From CAYPQL01 sp964412905 (GTDB taxonomy: Bacteria > Patescibacteriota > Minisyncoccia > JAHIHE01 > JAGLIN01): 22,832 nucleotides of DNA. Below, piece after piece: positions 1 through 6,738 of this stretch. The translations under genes were made by a program, and so were the position numbers. Where the stretch lies: positions 1-22,832 of the forward strand of contig CAYPQL010000023.1 in the NCBI GenBank assembly GCA_964412905.1, given 5' to 3'. The first letter of the stretch is position 1; every line of letters starts with the position of its first letter. The notes beneath the pieces were generated by a model, which was not told the DNA's origin, did not search any database, and saw only the letters and a program-made list of their open reading frames with translations.

Positions 1-966
1 CACTTCTTGTTCTCCAATCGTAATTTCATTTTTAAAAATCAAATATGCTGAGTTTCTAGAAGTGTTTTTTCCAACAAGCCCAAAAATATTATATTTTCTT
101 ATATCTTCTATTTGAATTTTTTTTCCATTTTTACTGTCAATTGCCCTTAAAAACAAAATATTTTTTTCTAACATTTTTTTTATATATTCACTCACGCAAA
201 AACTTTTTTTATTTTTAATATTTTGCAAAGCCATCTCTATCTCATACTCTCCAGATTGTAAAAATTCCTCTGTCAAACGAAAAATTCCTAGACGATTTTC
301 AGTTTCTTTTATTCTGCTTAAAAAACTACCGCCTAATTGCCAGCCAAATTTTTTTTCAACAGTAAAATTAATTTTCTTTTCTTGCGGTAAAATTGTAGTT
401 ATAATTTCATTTTTTTCAGCATAACATTTTTTCTTCTTAAAATAGAACGAAATTACATTATAAGTCGTATCTTCAAAAACTTGTTCGGAGAAAATATTCA
501 ATCTTACTATTTCAAATTTTTCAAAAAATAAATCTCTGATTTTTTTAGAGTTCTCTGCTGACAAAAAATTAAGAGGAACGATTAAAATCCCTTCTTCGCA
601 ATCAAGAATTGAGAAAATGGAAATTTGATATAAATCTTCAAAGTAAGAATGTGTTCCGGAAAAAAATTTTTCTTTTGTTGTGTTATCTGCTTTATTTTTA
701 TGTAAATAAGGCGGATTAGTGCAAACAAATTTATATTTTTTACAGTTATTCAAAGAATCATTATAAAAAACTTTTTTATCATCAACATATTTTTTATCAC
801 AGTCAAATCCTGTAATTTTTTTACAGTTATTTTTCTCAGCCCACTTAAATAAATCCTGATTTCCGGCAAAAGGATCGGTAACTTCCTCATTTTTAACAAA
901 CTTTTCAAATCCTTGCAAAATATAATCAGAATTTGTAGTGAAAAATTGTCCGAGTTGATTTTTCAT
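1..966 (-). CDS. N6-adenine DNA methyltransferase, N-terminal part (runs off left edge)
   Basis: The minus strand is open from an ATG at 964-966 to base 1 (322 codons, no stop), so the C-terminus lies outside the window. The protein begins MKNQLGQFFTT, the LGQFFT signature found at the start of many TaqI/Eco57I-like adenine methylases. SAM-binding motif I follows as DPFAGN (about residues 31-36), and the catalytic motif IV NPPY is at about residue 84. These motifs define an amino-methyltransferase acting on adenine N6 in DNA. The rest (target recognition) is Lys/Asn-rich and not diagnostic. No Shine-Dalgarno is visible. It starts 25 bp after the gdhA stop on the same strand. A restriction partner could lie beyond the edge, or this could be an orphan methylase or a type IIG enzyme. 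Eight-base homopolymers (117-124, 174-181) lie in the frame. Confidence 0.85.
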   Translation of the reverse strand, partial: MKNQLGQFFTTNSDYILQGFEKFVKNEEVTDPFAGNQDLFKWAEKNNCKKITGFDCDKKYVDDKKVFYNDSLNNCKKYKFVCTNPPYLHKNKADNTTKEKFFSGTHSYFEDLYQISIFSILDCEEGILIVPLNFLSAENSKKIRDLFFEKFEIVRLNIFSEQVFEDTTYNVISFYFKKKKCYAEKNEIITTILPQEKKINFTVEKKFGWQLGGSFLSRIKETENRLGIFRLTEEFLQSGEYEIEMALQNIKNKKSFCVSEYIKKMLEKNILFLRAIDSKNGKKIQIEDIRKYNIFGLVGKNTSRNSAYLIFKNEITIGEQEV

Positions 967-991
967 TTTTTTAAAATATCTAAATCTTATT

Positions 992-2284
992 TTATAAATT
1001 CCTCCTCATCTTCTCCGCTTTCGCCACTCTTTCCACGGCAACCGCGTAAGCGGCTAAGCGCGCGCTTATTCCGAGCTCTTCTTTTTTCGCCCAAATCTCG
1101 TCAAATGATTTTTCAATTATTTTTTTCAATTTCCCGATATTTTCGCTTTCGTCCCAATAATAATTCTGCAGATTTTGCACCCATTCAAAATAGCTCACGA
1201 TCACGCCGCCAGCATTCGCCAGAATATCGGGAATTACGACCACTCCCCTTTTTTCCAGTTTTATATCGGCTTCCGGAGTAACCGGACCGTTCGCCAATTC
1301 AATAATCAATTTCGCTTTTATTTGTCCCGCGTTTTTTTCCGTAATGACATTTTCCAGCGCGGCGGGGATCAAAACATCAACATCAAGCTTCAAAAGCTGA
1401 TCATTAGTTATTGTTTTTGTTCCCGGAAATCCAACGACAGATTTAGTTTCTTTCTTAAATTTAATAACGCTTTTTATATCCAAACTGTTCGATTTTAAAT
1501 CTTTAGATTGCAGTTTTTCGTTTTTAGTTTTTAGTTTTTCACTTGATATTATTCCGCCGCGAGAATCCGAAACCGCCACGATATTATATCCCAGCGCGCT
1601 TAAAATTTTCGCCATAAAAGATCCGGCGTTTCCAAAACCTTGAATGGCGACCGTTGTTTTCTCGGGATTCATTTTCAGTTTTTCCACCGCCTTTTCTAAA
1701 ACATAAATTCCGCCTTGCGCGGTTGAAAAACTTCTGCCTCTCGCTCCGCCGACTTCAATCGGCTTGCCCGTTATCACCCCTGGAACATTATAGCCTTTTA
1801 TTTTACTAAATTCATCCATCATCCACGCCATAATTTGCGGATTGGTATAGACATCAGGCGCTGGAATATCTTTTTCGGGACCGATAAAATCTCCCATTGC
1901 TTGAATATATCCGCGAGATAATTTTTCAATTTCTCCGTTTGATAATTTTGAAGAATCAACAATCACTCCTCCCTTTCCTCCGCCAAACGGCAACCCTACC
2001 GCGGCGCATTTCCAAGTCATCCACGCCGAAAGCGCTTTTACTTCCGAAAGATTTACTTTCGGATGAAATCTGATCCCGCCCTTGAAAGGGCCAAGCGCAT
2101 CGTTATATTGCACGCGATAACCCTTGAAAACCCTCACCTTCCCGGAATCCATTTTCACCGGAATGGAAACCTCTAAAATTCTTTTGGGATTTTTCAAAAT
2201 CTCCAAAACATTATCATCCAACTTCAAAAGCCTCCCCGCATTTTCCAGCTGTTTTGTCGCATTTATGAAAGGGTTTGTGGACAT
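992..2284 (-). CDS. gdhA: Glutamate dehydrogenase (Glu/Leu/Phe/Val dehydrogenase family)
   Basis: Oxidative deamination of glutamate to 2-oxoglutarate and ammonia, or the reverse, in the cytoplasm. The 430 residues cover the whole family length. Active-site lysines K68 (PFKGGIRFHP), K92 (WMTWKC) and K104 (PFGGGKGG), with D144 (PAPDVYT), keep the spacing known from clostridial GDH (24, 12 and 40 residues). The Rossmann motif is GFGNAG at 216-221, and the second strand ends in D240, which favours NAD. Residues about 247-268 look like an extra Lys-rich loop (KLKTKNEKLQ) directly after that strand; it is encoded by an A-rich word repeat. No Shine-Dalgarno precedes the ATG. A TATAAT at 2294-2299 on the minus strand lies only 9 bp upstream, so a leaderless or near-leaderless message is possible. 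Confidence 0.95.
   Translation of the reverse strand: MSTNPFINATKQLENAGRLLKLDDNVLEILKNPKRILEVSIPVKMDSGKVRVFKGYRVQYNDALGPFKGGIRFHPKVNLSEVKALSAWMTWKCAAVGLPFGGGKGGVIVDSSKLSNGEIEKLSRGYIQAMGDFIGPEKDIPAPDVYTNPQIMAWMMDEFSKIKGYNVPGVITGKPIEVGGARGRSFSTAQGGIYVLEKAVEKLKMNPEKTTVAIQGFGNAGSFMAKILSALGYNIVAVSDSRGGIISSEKLKTKNEKLQSKDLKSNSLDIKSVIKFKKETKSVVGFPGTKTITNDQLLKLDVDVLIPAALENVITEKNAGQIKAKLIIELANGPVTPEADIKLEKRGVVVIPDILANAGGVIVSYFEWVQNLQNYYWDESENIGKLKKIIEKSFDEIWAKKEELGISARLAAYAVAVERVAKAEKMRRNL
1512..1537 (-). repeat. A-rich word repeat inside gdhA
   Basis: These 26 bases match 9017-9042 at 25 positions. On the coding strand they are built from AAAACT, AAAAACT and CGAAAAACT words. Here they encode part of the extra loop of glutamate dehydrogenase. 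A related stretch lies inside elp3 at 7277-7300. Confidence 0.7.
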
Positions 2285-2551
2285 AGGTTTAGAATTATAA
2301 TTTTAATTTATAGTTTCCATGTTTTAAATTTCCAGCCAATCAACTTAGAATCAGTATTTTTAATATCAAAATCCAAATTCCAAATATCAAATCAAACTCA
2401 AAGCCTAAATCACAAAATTTGATATTTAATCATTTGATATTGATTTTAAATTTGAGCTTTGATATTTGATATTCTAAATTTTAATTATTAAAAAGATCGT
2501 CTGCGTCGTAAAATTATCTTAAGAAAGCAGTTCTGCCTGTTTTAATTAAAT
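2285..2551. repeat. Intergenic AT-rich word repeats (ATATCAAA / TTTGATAT)
   Basis: The 267 bp between gdhA and trxB hold no convincing gene. Bases about 2358-2480 are made of short words: CAAATATCAAA-like copies on the left half and TTTGATATTT-like copies on the right. The block therefore forms a loose, long inverted repeat. The rest (2481-2551) shows nothing clear. A weak hairpin near 2525-2537 could end trxB transcription, but it lacks a good U tract. Confidence 0.5.
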
Positions 2552-3499
2552 CTATCTCTGTTTCAAATATTTATAAATACTCGTCGCCGCGATGGCTCCT
2601 TCCGACGCCGCCGTGACGATTTGATGAAGCTTGTTGGAACTGTTCGTGATATCCCCCGCCGCGCACACCCCGTTTATATTGGTCATTCCTCCCCGATCAA
2701 CAACAATATAGCCATCTCCATCAACTTCCACTCCCAAGCTTTTAGCCATGCTCGCGGACGGAACCAAGCCGATCGCGATAAACAAACCGTCCAATTTTAC
2801 TTCATTTTTGTCTTTATATTTGGCATCAATTTTAATGGATTCAACTTTTTTATCTCCCGAGACTTTTATCACATTCGTGTTATAGATTATCTTCACTTTT
2901 GGATTTTCCTCCAGCCGCTCCGCCATAATCGGCTCGCATCTGAGCGCCTCGCCCCTGTAAATCATATAAACTTTTTTAGCATGTTCGGAAAGCATCGTCG
3001 CCGCCATCGCCGCGGAATTGCTTCCTCCCGCGACAGCGACTGTTTTATTTTTAAAAAACGCCCCGTCGCAAACGGCGCAATAGCTTACGCCTTTTCCCAG
3101 CAATTTTTTTTCTCCCGGTATATTAAGCTTTCTGTGTTTTGTTCCAAGCGCGATTAAAATTGATTTTGCTTTATAAACTTTATTGGCATCCGTTGTTATA
3201 ATAAAACCTTCTTTTAATCCTTTAGATAAAGAAGGCTTGGACCAGCGCTCTTTTTCCATTCCTATGATATTTTCTTGAATAACATCCGTGTTCAGGCTTT
3301 TCACATGATTATAAAACTTCATTATTAAATCAGATCCTTTAATGGATTTTTCCCCGGGCCAATTTTCAATCAAATGCGCTTTGGAAACAGACCCGTCAAA
3401 AATATTCCCAACCACTATGTGGTTTATTTTATACCTTGAAGCGTAAATTGACGCCGCCAGCCCCGCCGGTCCCGCGCCCAAAATCATGAGATCGTACAT
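2552..3499 (-). CDS. trxB: Thioredoxin reductase-like flavoprotein
   Basis: A low-molecular-weight thioredoxin reductase fold, 315 residues, normal family length. The FAD site is GAGPAG at 8-13, the redox-active pair is C141-A-V-C144 followed by D145, and the second FAD motif is AAGDITN at 280-286. The pyridine-nucleotide domain departs from consensus. The usual GGGxSA motif reads GGSNSA (158-163), and the HRRxxxR motif that grips the NADPH phosphate reads YRGEALR (181-187), so one of the two adjacent arginines is glycine. It is the third gene of trxA-ferredoxin-trxB, 17 bp after the ferredoxin. It should reduce the adjacent thioredoxin. Whether the electron donor is NADPH, NADH or the ferredoxin is open. 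No Shine-Dalgarno is visible. Confidence 0.9.
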   Translation of the reverse strand: MYDLMILGAGPAGLAASIYASRYKINHIVVGNIFDGSVSKAHLIENWPGEKSIKGSDLIMKFYNHVKSLNTDVIQENIIGMEKERWSKPSLSKGLKEGFIITTDANKVYKAKSILIALGTKHRKLNIPGEKKLLGKGVSYCAVCDGAFFKNKTVAVAGGSNSAAMAATMLSEHAKKVYMIYRGEALRCEPIMAERLEENPKVKIIYNTNVIKVSGDKKVESIKIDAKYKDKNEVKLDGLFIAIGLVPSASMAKSLGVEVDGDGYIVVDRGGMTNINGVCAAGDITNSSNKLHQIVTAASEGAIAATSIYKYLKQR

Positions 3500-3516
3500 A
3501 TAATTAAATTGTTAAA

Positions 3517-3708
3517 TTATTCCTCTATCTTTATCGCTCCGACGGGGCAGCTGTTTATAACTATTTCATAATCGCATTTTTTGTATCCATTTTTGCTTAT
3601 AACTCTTGATTTTCCGTCATCCTGCAATTCAAAGACTTCCGGACACAAATTTACGCATGCTCCGCAACCGATGCAAAGCTCTTGATCAACTTGAACATTT
3701 TTTGCCAT
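3517..3708 (-). CDS. Single-cluster [4Fe-4S] ferredoxin
   Basis: A 63-residue electron carrier. Cysteines C12, C15 and C18 (CIGCGAC) and C54 (CPVGA) form a single [4Fe-4S] site. C22 and C45 sit where Pyrococcus-type ferredoxins have a structural disulfide, so this belongs to the one-cluster archaeal/bacterial type in which the second cluster is lost. It lies between trxA (12 bp upstream) and trxB (17 bp downstream) on the same strand, clearly one operon, which links it to thiol redox chemistry. No strong Shine-Dalgarno. Identification as a ferredoxin is secure; the partner protein is inferred from position only. Confidence 0.93.
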   Translation of the reverse strand: MAKNVQVDQELCIGCGACVNLCPEVFELQDDGKSRVISKNGYKKCDYEIVINSCPVGAIKIEE

Positions 3709-3720
3709 ATTTTTTCTTAA

Positions 3721-4044
3721 TTATTTTTTAATTAAATCATTTATCTCTTTCAACAAAACCTCTTTTGGCTGAAGTCCTGTTATTTCTTTTATGACTTCTC
3801 CATCTTTAAACATTTTCAATGCCGGGATGCTCAAAATCTCATATTTGCCGGCAATGTTTGGGTTTTCATCCACATTAAATTTTCCAACTTTCACTTTCCC
3901 TTCAAGCTCTTTGGAAAGCTCTTCAATGATCGGCCCCAACATTTGGCAAGGACCACACCATGGCGCCCAAAAATCAACCAGAACAAATTCTTTCGCGTCT
4001 TCCACTTTCTCCTTAAAATTTTTGTCAGTTAGCTCAATATTCAT
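3721..4044 (-). CDS. trxA: Thioredoxin
   Basis: A complete 107-residue thioredoxin: disulfide reduction in the cytoplasm. The active site is WAPWCGPC with C30 and C33, the buried aspartate is D24, and the cis-proline is P74 (SIPALKMF). It is the first gene of the redox operon. One of the few larger-family genes here with a Shine-Dalgarno: AAGGA about 5 bp before the ATG. A possible extended -10 (TGC TAGAAT on the minus strand, 4067-4075) lies just upstream without a good -35. The promoter region abuts the nested inverted repeat at 4085-4197. Confidence 0.96.
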   Translation of the reverse strand: MNIELTDKNFKEKVEDAKEFVLVDFWAPWCGPCQMLGPIIEELSKELEGKVKVGKFNVDENPNIAGKYEILSIPALKMFKDGEVIKEITGLQPKEVLLKEINDLIKK

Positions 4045-4084
4045 AATTTCCTTTCTTATCCGTTTGATTCTAGCATTTTTTCCT

Positions 4085-4197
4085 ATAACTAGTTCCTGTT
4101 GAAATAGCCGTTTTAACGAAGGTGAACAAGCGTTTGTTCGCCTTCGTTAAAACGTTAGAATTATAGAAGTCCGGCTATTTCAACAAGAACTAATTAT
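4085..4197. repeat. Nested inverted-repeat element (outer arms plus inner hairpin)
   Basis: The outer arms are 4085-4110 and 4172-4197, 26 bp each and complementary at 24 positions. Inside lies a 21-bp stem (4109-4129 with 4134-4154, one mismatch) around a 4-base loop GCGT. The inner hairpin touches the left outer arm but is 17 bp from the right one, so the element is asymmetric. It fills most of the gap between divergent trxA and the flavoprotein gene. It encodes no protein and could be a small non-autonomous mobile element or a bidirectional transcription barrier. Confidence 0.8.
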
Positions 4198-4286
4198 AAA
4201 ACAAAAATTAAAAATAACTAAAATTAAACATTATTTATTATTAGTGCTATACTTATAATGTTAATAATACAATAAAAATAAAAAAG

Positions 4287-5318
4287 ATGCAAACCAAAAA
4301 TATAATAATAGTTGGCGCGGGACCGGCCGGGCTGGCGGCGGCGGCGGAATTAAGAAAAATCAGCCGCTTCAATAATGTCGTTGTTTTAGAAAAAAACGCG
4401 GAAATAAGCTACAAAATATGCGCGGGAGGAATCAGCCCGAATTCCTCTGAAATTGATCTGCCCGAGAAAATCATAGACAGAAAATTCAAAAGGATAAAAA
4501 TATTCACTCCCAAACAATCAGTTACGCTAGAAGAAGACAGGCCTATAGCCGCGACCACAAACAGAAAGTTTTTGCATAAAATTATGGCCGAAAAAGCGAC
4601 CGGCCTCGGAGCGAAAATATTATTCAACAAGTTCGTAAAAGAAATAAGCGCCGATTCAGTCACAACGAACGCGGGAGAGAAATTTGTTTTTGACTATCTT
4701 ATCGGCGCCGATGGAAGCAATTCCTCAATAAGAAAAATCCTCGGCCTTAAAACAAAAAAAATGCTCGCCGCGTTCCAATATATGATTCCGCAAAATTATC
4801 CCTATATGGAATTTCATATTGACTTTAAAAAATTTGGACCTTCTTATGCATGGATCTTTCCGCAAAAAGAAGTTGTTTCCGTGGGAACGGGCTACGACCC
4901 GAATCTGTTTAAAAATGATTTTTCAATTCAAAAATTGCGCAAGAATTTTGACCTTTGGTGCGCGAAGAAATTTGATATGAAAAACGCAAAGTTTGAAGCT
5001 TTTTCAATCAATTATGATTATCAAGGATTTGACTTCGGCAATATTTTTCTTGCCGGAGACGCGGCAGGATTCGCCTCGGGATTTACCGGGGAAGGGATAA
5101 AATTCGCCGTTCTTTCTGGAAAAGACATCGCCAGAAAAATATGCGACCCGAATTATAAATGCGCGGAAATTGAAAACATCTTGAAAATAAAAAAGCGCGG
5201 AGAAAATTTCATCCGCCTTCTATCGAAAAATCAAACTATCGCAAAGCCCGCCATTGAATTTTTCGCCTTCCTCACAAAAACGCCCCTCGGCAAAAAAATG
5301 GCAGAAAGAGTGCTGTGA
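4287..5318 (+). CDS. FAD-dependent geranylgeranyl reductase-like oxidoreductase
   Basis: A 343-residue flavoprotein of the geranylgeranyl reductase/FixC superfamily (COG0644 type). It shows the N-terminal dinucleotide motif GAGPAG (10-15), KICAGG (43-48), IGADGSNSSIR (139-149), the substrate-pocket motif YAWIFP (187-192) and the second FAD motif AGDAAGFASGFTGEG (256-270). The YxWxFP and GDAAG motifs are typical of enzymes that reduce isoprenoid double bonds, as in archaeal lipid saturation and chlorophyll synthesis. The substrate here cannot be read from sequence; a polyprenyl chain is the obvious guess. It is monocistronic on the plus strand. A TATAAT at 4254-4259 is a likely -10, without a clear -35, and there is no Shine-Dalgarno. 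Confidence 0.85.
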   Translation: MQTKNIIIVGAGPAGLAAAAELRKISRFNNVVVLEKNAEISYKICAGGISPNSSEIDLPEKIIDRKFKRIKIFTPKQSVTLEEDRPIAATTNRKFLHKIMAEKATGLGAKILFNKFVKEISADSVTTNAGEKFVFDYLIGADGSNSSIRKILGLKTKKMLAAFQYMIPQNYPYMEFHIDFKKFGPSYAWIFPQKEVVSVGTGYDPNLFKNDFSIQKLRKNFDLWCAKKFDMKNAKFEAFSINYDYQGFDFGNIFLAGDAAGFASGFTGEGIKFAVLSGKDIARKICDPNYKCAEIENILKIKKRGENFIRLLSKNQTIAKPAIEFFAFLTKTPLGKKMAERVL

Positions 5319-5337
5319 GCTTTATAAATTTATTTAA

Positions 5338-6516
5338 TTAAAATCCATTCTCCTTGCATATCTTCGCGTATTCTCTGGCGCTGGGGCGGATTTTTGGCTT
5401 GAGGCCGTTTTGAAAATCTATTTCAATCAGCCCGAATCGCTTTGCAAAACCGCTGTCCCATTCAAAATTATCAAACAAAGACCAGTGCAGATAACCCCGA
5501 ACATCAGCTCCTTCACCTATCGCCTTATGCGTCCATTTTAAATGATCGGTTATAAATTTCACTCTTCTCTTATCTCCCTCGTCAGCAATCCCGTTTTCAG
5601 TAATATAAATCGGCAAGCCATATTTTTTCAAATCCATCAGCACATAATATATTCCTTCCGGAAAAGTTTCCCAGCCCATATCAGAAACTTCTTTATTTTC
5701 GTTTTTTGTTATAAAAGGAGGAAAAGAAAATGGAGCGATTTTAATCCTATCGTGAAAATAATAATTCACGCCCAAATAATCATGATGATTTTTGGTAAGA
5801 CTTAGAAACAGATGATTGTTTAAAAAATTACAGAAAAATACCATTTTATTATTCAGGAAAGATTCCTTGTTATAAGCGTCAACATAAGAGTAATTCTCCG
5901 CGATGCCAACTTTTGCCTTATCGTTAAATTCGTGTATAGCTTTATAAGCTTTTTTGTGCGCTTTTGCAAAATTCAAAAAAACCAGCGGAACAAGCCATAA
6001 GTTCTTTTTTTGCGGAGGGAACCTGCCTTTTGAATAAGCAAGCGTGATATAAATTGACGGCTCGTTCAGTGTCGTCCAAAAATCAACCAAATCATCAAGC
6101 TCTTCAGCAACAAATCTCGCATAGCTTTCAAAATATTCCGGCGACTTGGAATTGCTCCATCCGCCTTTTTCCGCCAGCCACAAGGGAAGAGTGTAGTGCC
6201 AGATTGTCACCATAGATTTTATATTTCTCTTTTTGAGCGCCAGTAAAACTTTTCTGTAGTGATTGATAGCATCGCGATCAAACTTGCCTTCGCTCGGCTG
6301 AATCCGCGACCATTCCAGCGAGAAACGATGGGCATTGTGATTCAACTTTTTTGCCAAATCAAAATATTCTTCATATTTATTATAATAATCGCAAGCCTTC
6401 CCCGCCGGGAATTTCTCAGACCAATCCGAATTTTCAATCCCCCCTTCCGCCTGATACGCCGATATCGCCGCCCCCCATAGAAATCCTTTGGGGAATTTTT
6501 TTATATTTTTTGACAT
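5338..6516 (-). CDS. Glycoside hydrolase family 1 (beta-glucosidase-like)
   Basis: A 392-residue retaining beta-glycosidase, somewhat short for GH1 (usually about 440-480). The N-terminal motif LWGAAISAYQAEGG (13-26) contains the sugar-binding glutamine. HRFSLEWSRI is at 63-72. The acid/base is E152 in TLNEP, and the nucleophile is E307 in YITENG. The aglycone-side motif HWSLFDNFEW is at 344-353. All catalytic parts are present, so it should be active on small beta-glycosides. It has no signal peptide and is therefore cytoplasmic. The exact sugar specificity cannot be assigned. It is divergent from elp3; a minus-strand TATAAT at 6545-6550 is a possible -10. No Shine-Dalgarno. Confidence 0.95.
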   Translation of the reverse strand: MSKNIKKFPKGFLWGAAISAYQAEGGIENSDWSEKFPAGKACDYYNKYEEYFDLAKKLNHNAHRFSLEWSRIQPSEGKFDRDAINHYRKVLLALKKRNIKSMVTIWHYTLPLWLAEKGGWSNSKSPEYFESYARFVAEELDDLVDFWTTLNEPSIYITLAYSKGRFPPQKKNLWLVPLVFLNFAKAHKKAYKAIHEFNDKAKVGIAENYSYVDAYNKESFLNNKMVFFCNFLNNHLFLSLTKNHHDYLGVNYYFHDRIKIAPFSFPPFITKNENKEVSDMGWETFPEGIYYVLMDLKKYGLPIYITENGIADEGDKRRVKFITDHLKWTHKAIGEGADVRGYLHWSLFDNFEWDSGFAKRFGLIEIDFQNGLKPKIRPSAREYAKICKENGF

Positions 6517-6598
6517 AAGATGTTTACTTATTAATTCTATTTTTATTATACTATAAAACGCAAATAATAAAAATAGTTGCTCGGTTTGTTAGCAGTCC

Positions 6599-6627
6599 TT
6601 GATAAAATGCAACAATGACATTATACT
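6599..6627 (+). promoter_or_regulatory. Sigma70-type promoter of elp3
   Basis: TTGATA at 6599-6604 and TATACT at 6622-6627 are separated by exactly 17 bp. The predicted start at about 6633-6635 gives elp3 a leader of about 105 bases (to 6738). That leader contains a GC-richer patch (6684-6702) and small possible stems, such as CTATT/AATAG and CTC/GAG, but nothing matching a riboswitch I recognise. TTATTGAG at 6627-6634 is complementary to CTCAATAA at 6725-6732, but the first copy lies mostly upstream of the predicted start. Confidence 0.65.
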
Positions 6628-6738
6628 TATTGAGCAAGAAAGATCTATTAATAAATCAGATTTAATATCACAAATCAATAGTATGCGTCCCTCTCCCGCC
6701 AGGAAAGAGCAGTCATCAAAATTACTCAATAATAAAAT

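Noticed and set aside
2621..3157. 178-codon plus-strand frame opposite trxB
   Set aside because: Antisense shadow of a clearly conserved gene; Arg/His-rich with no motif.
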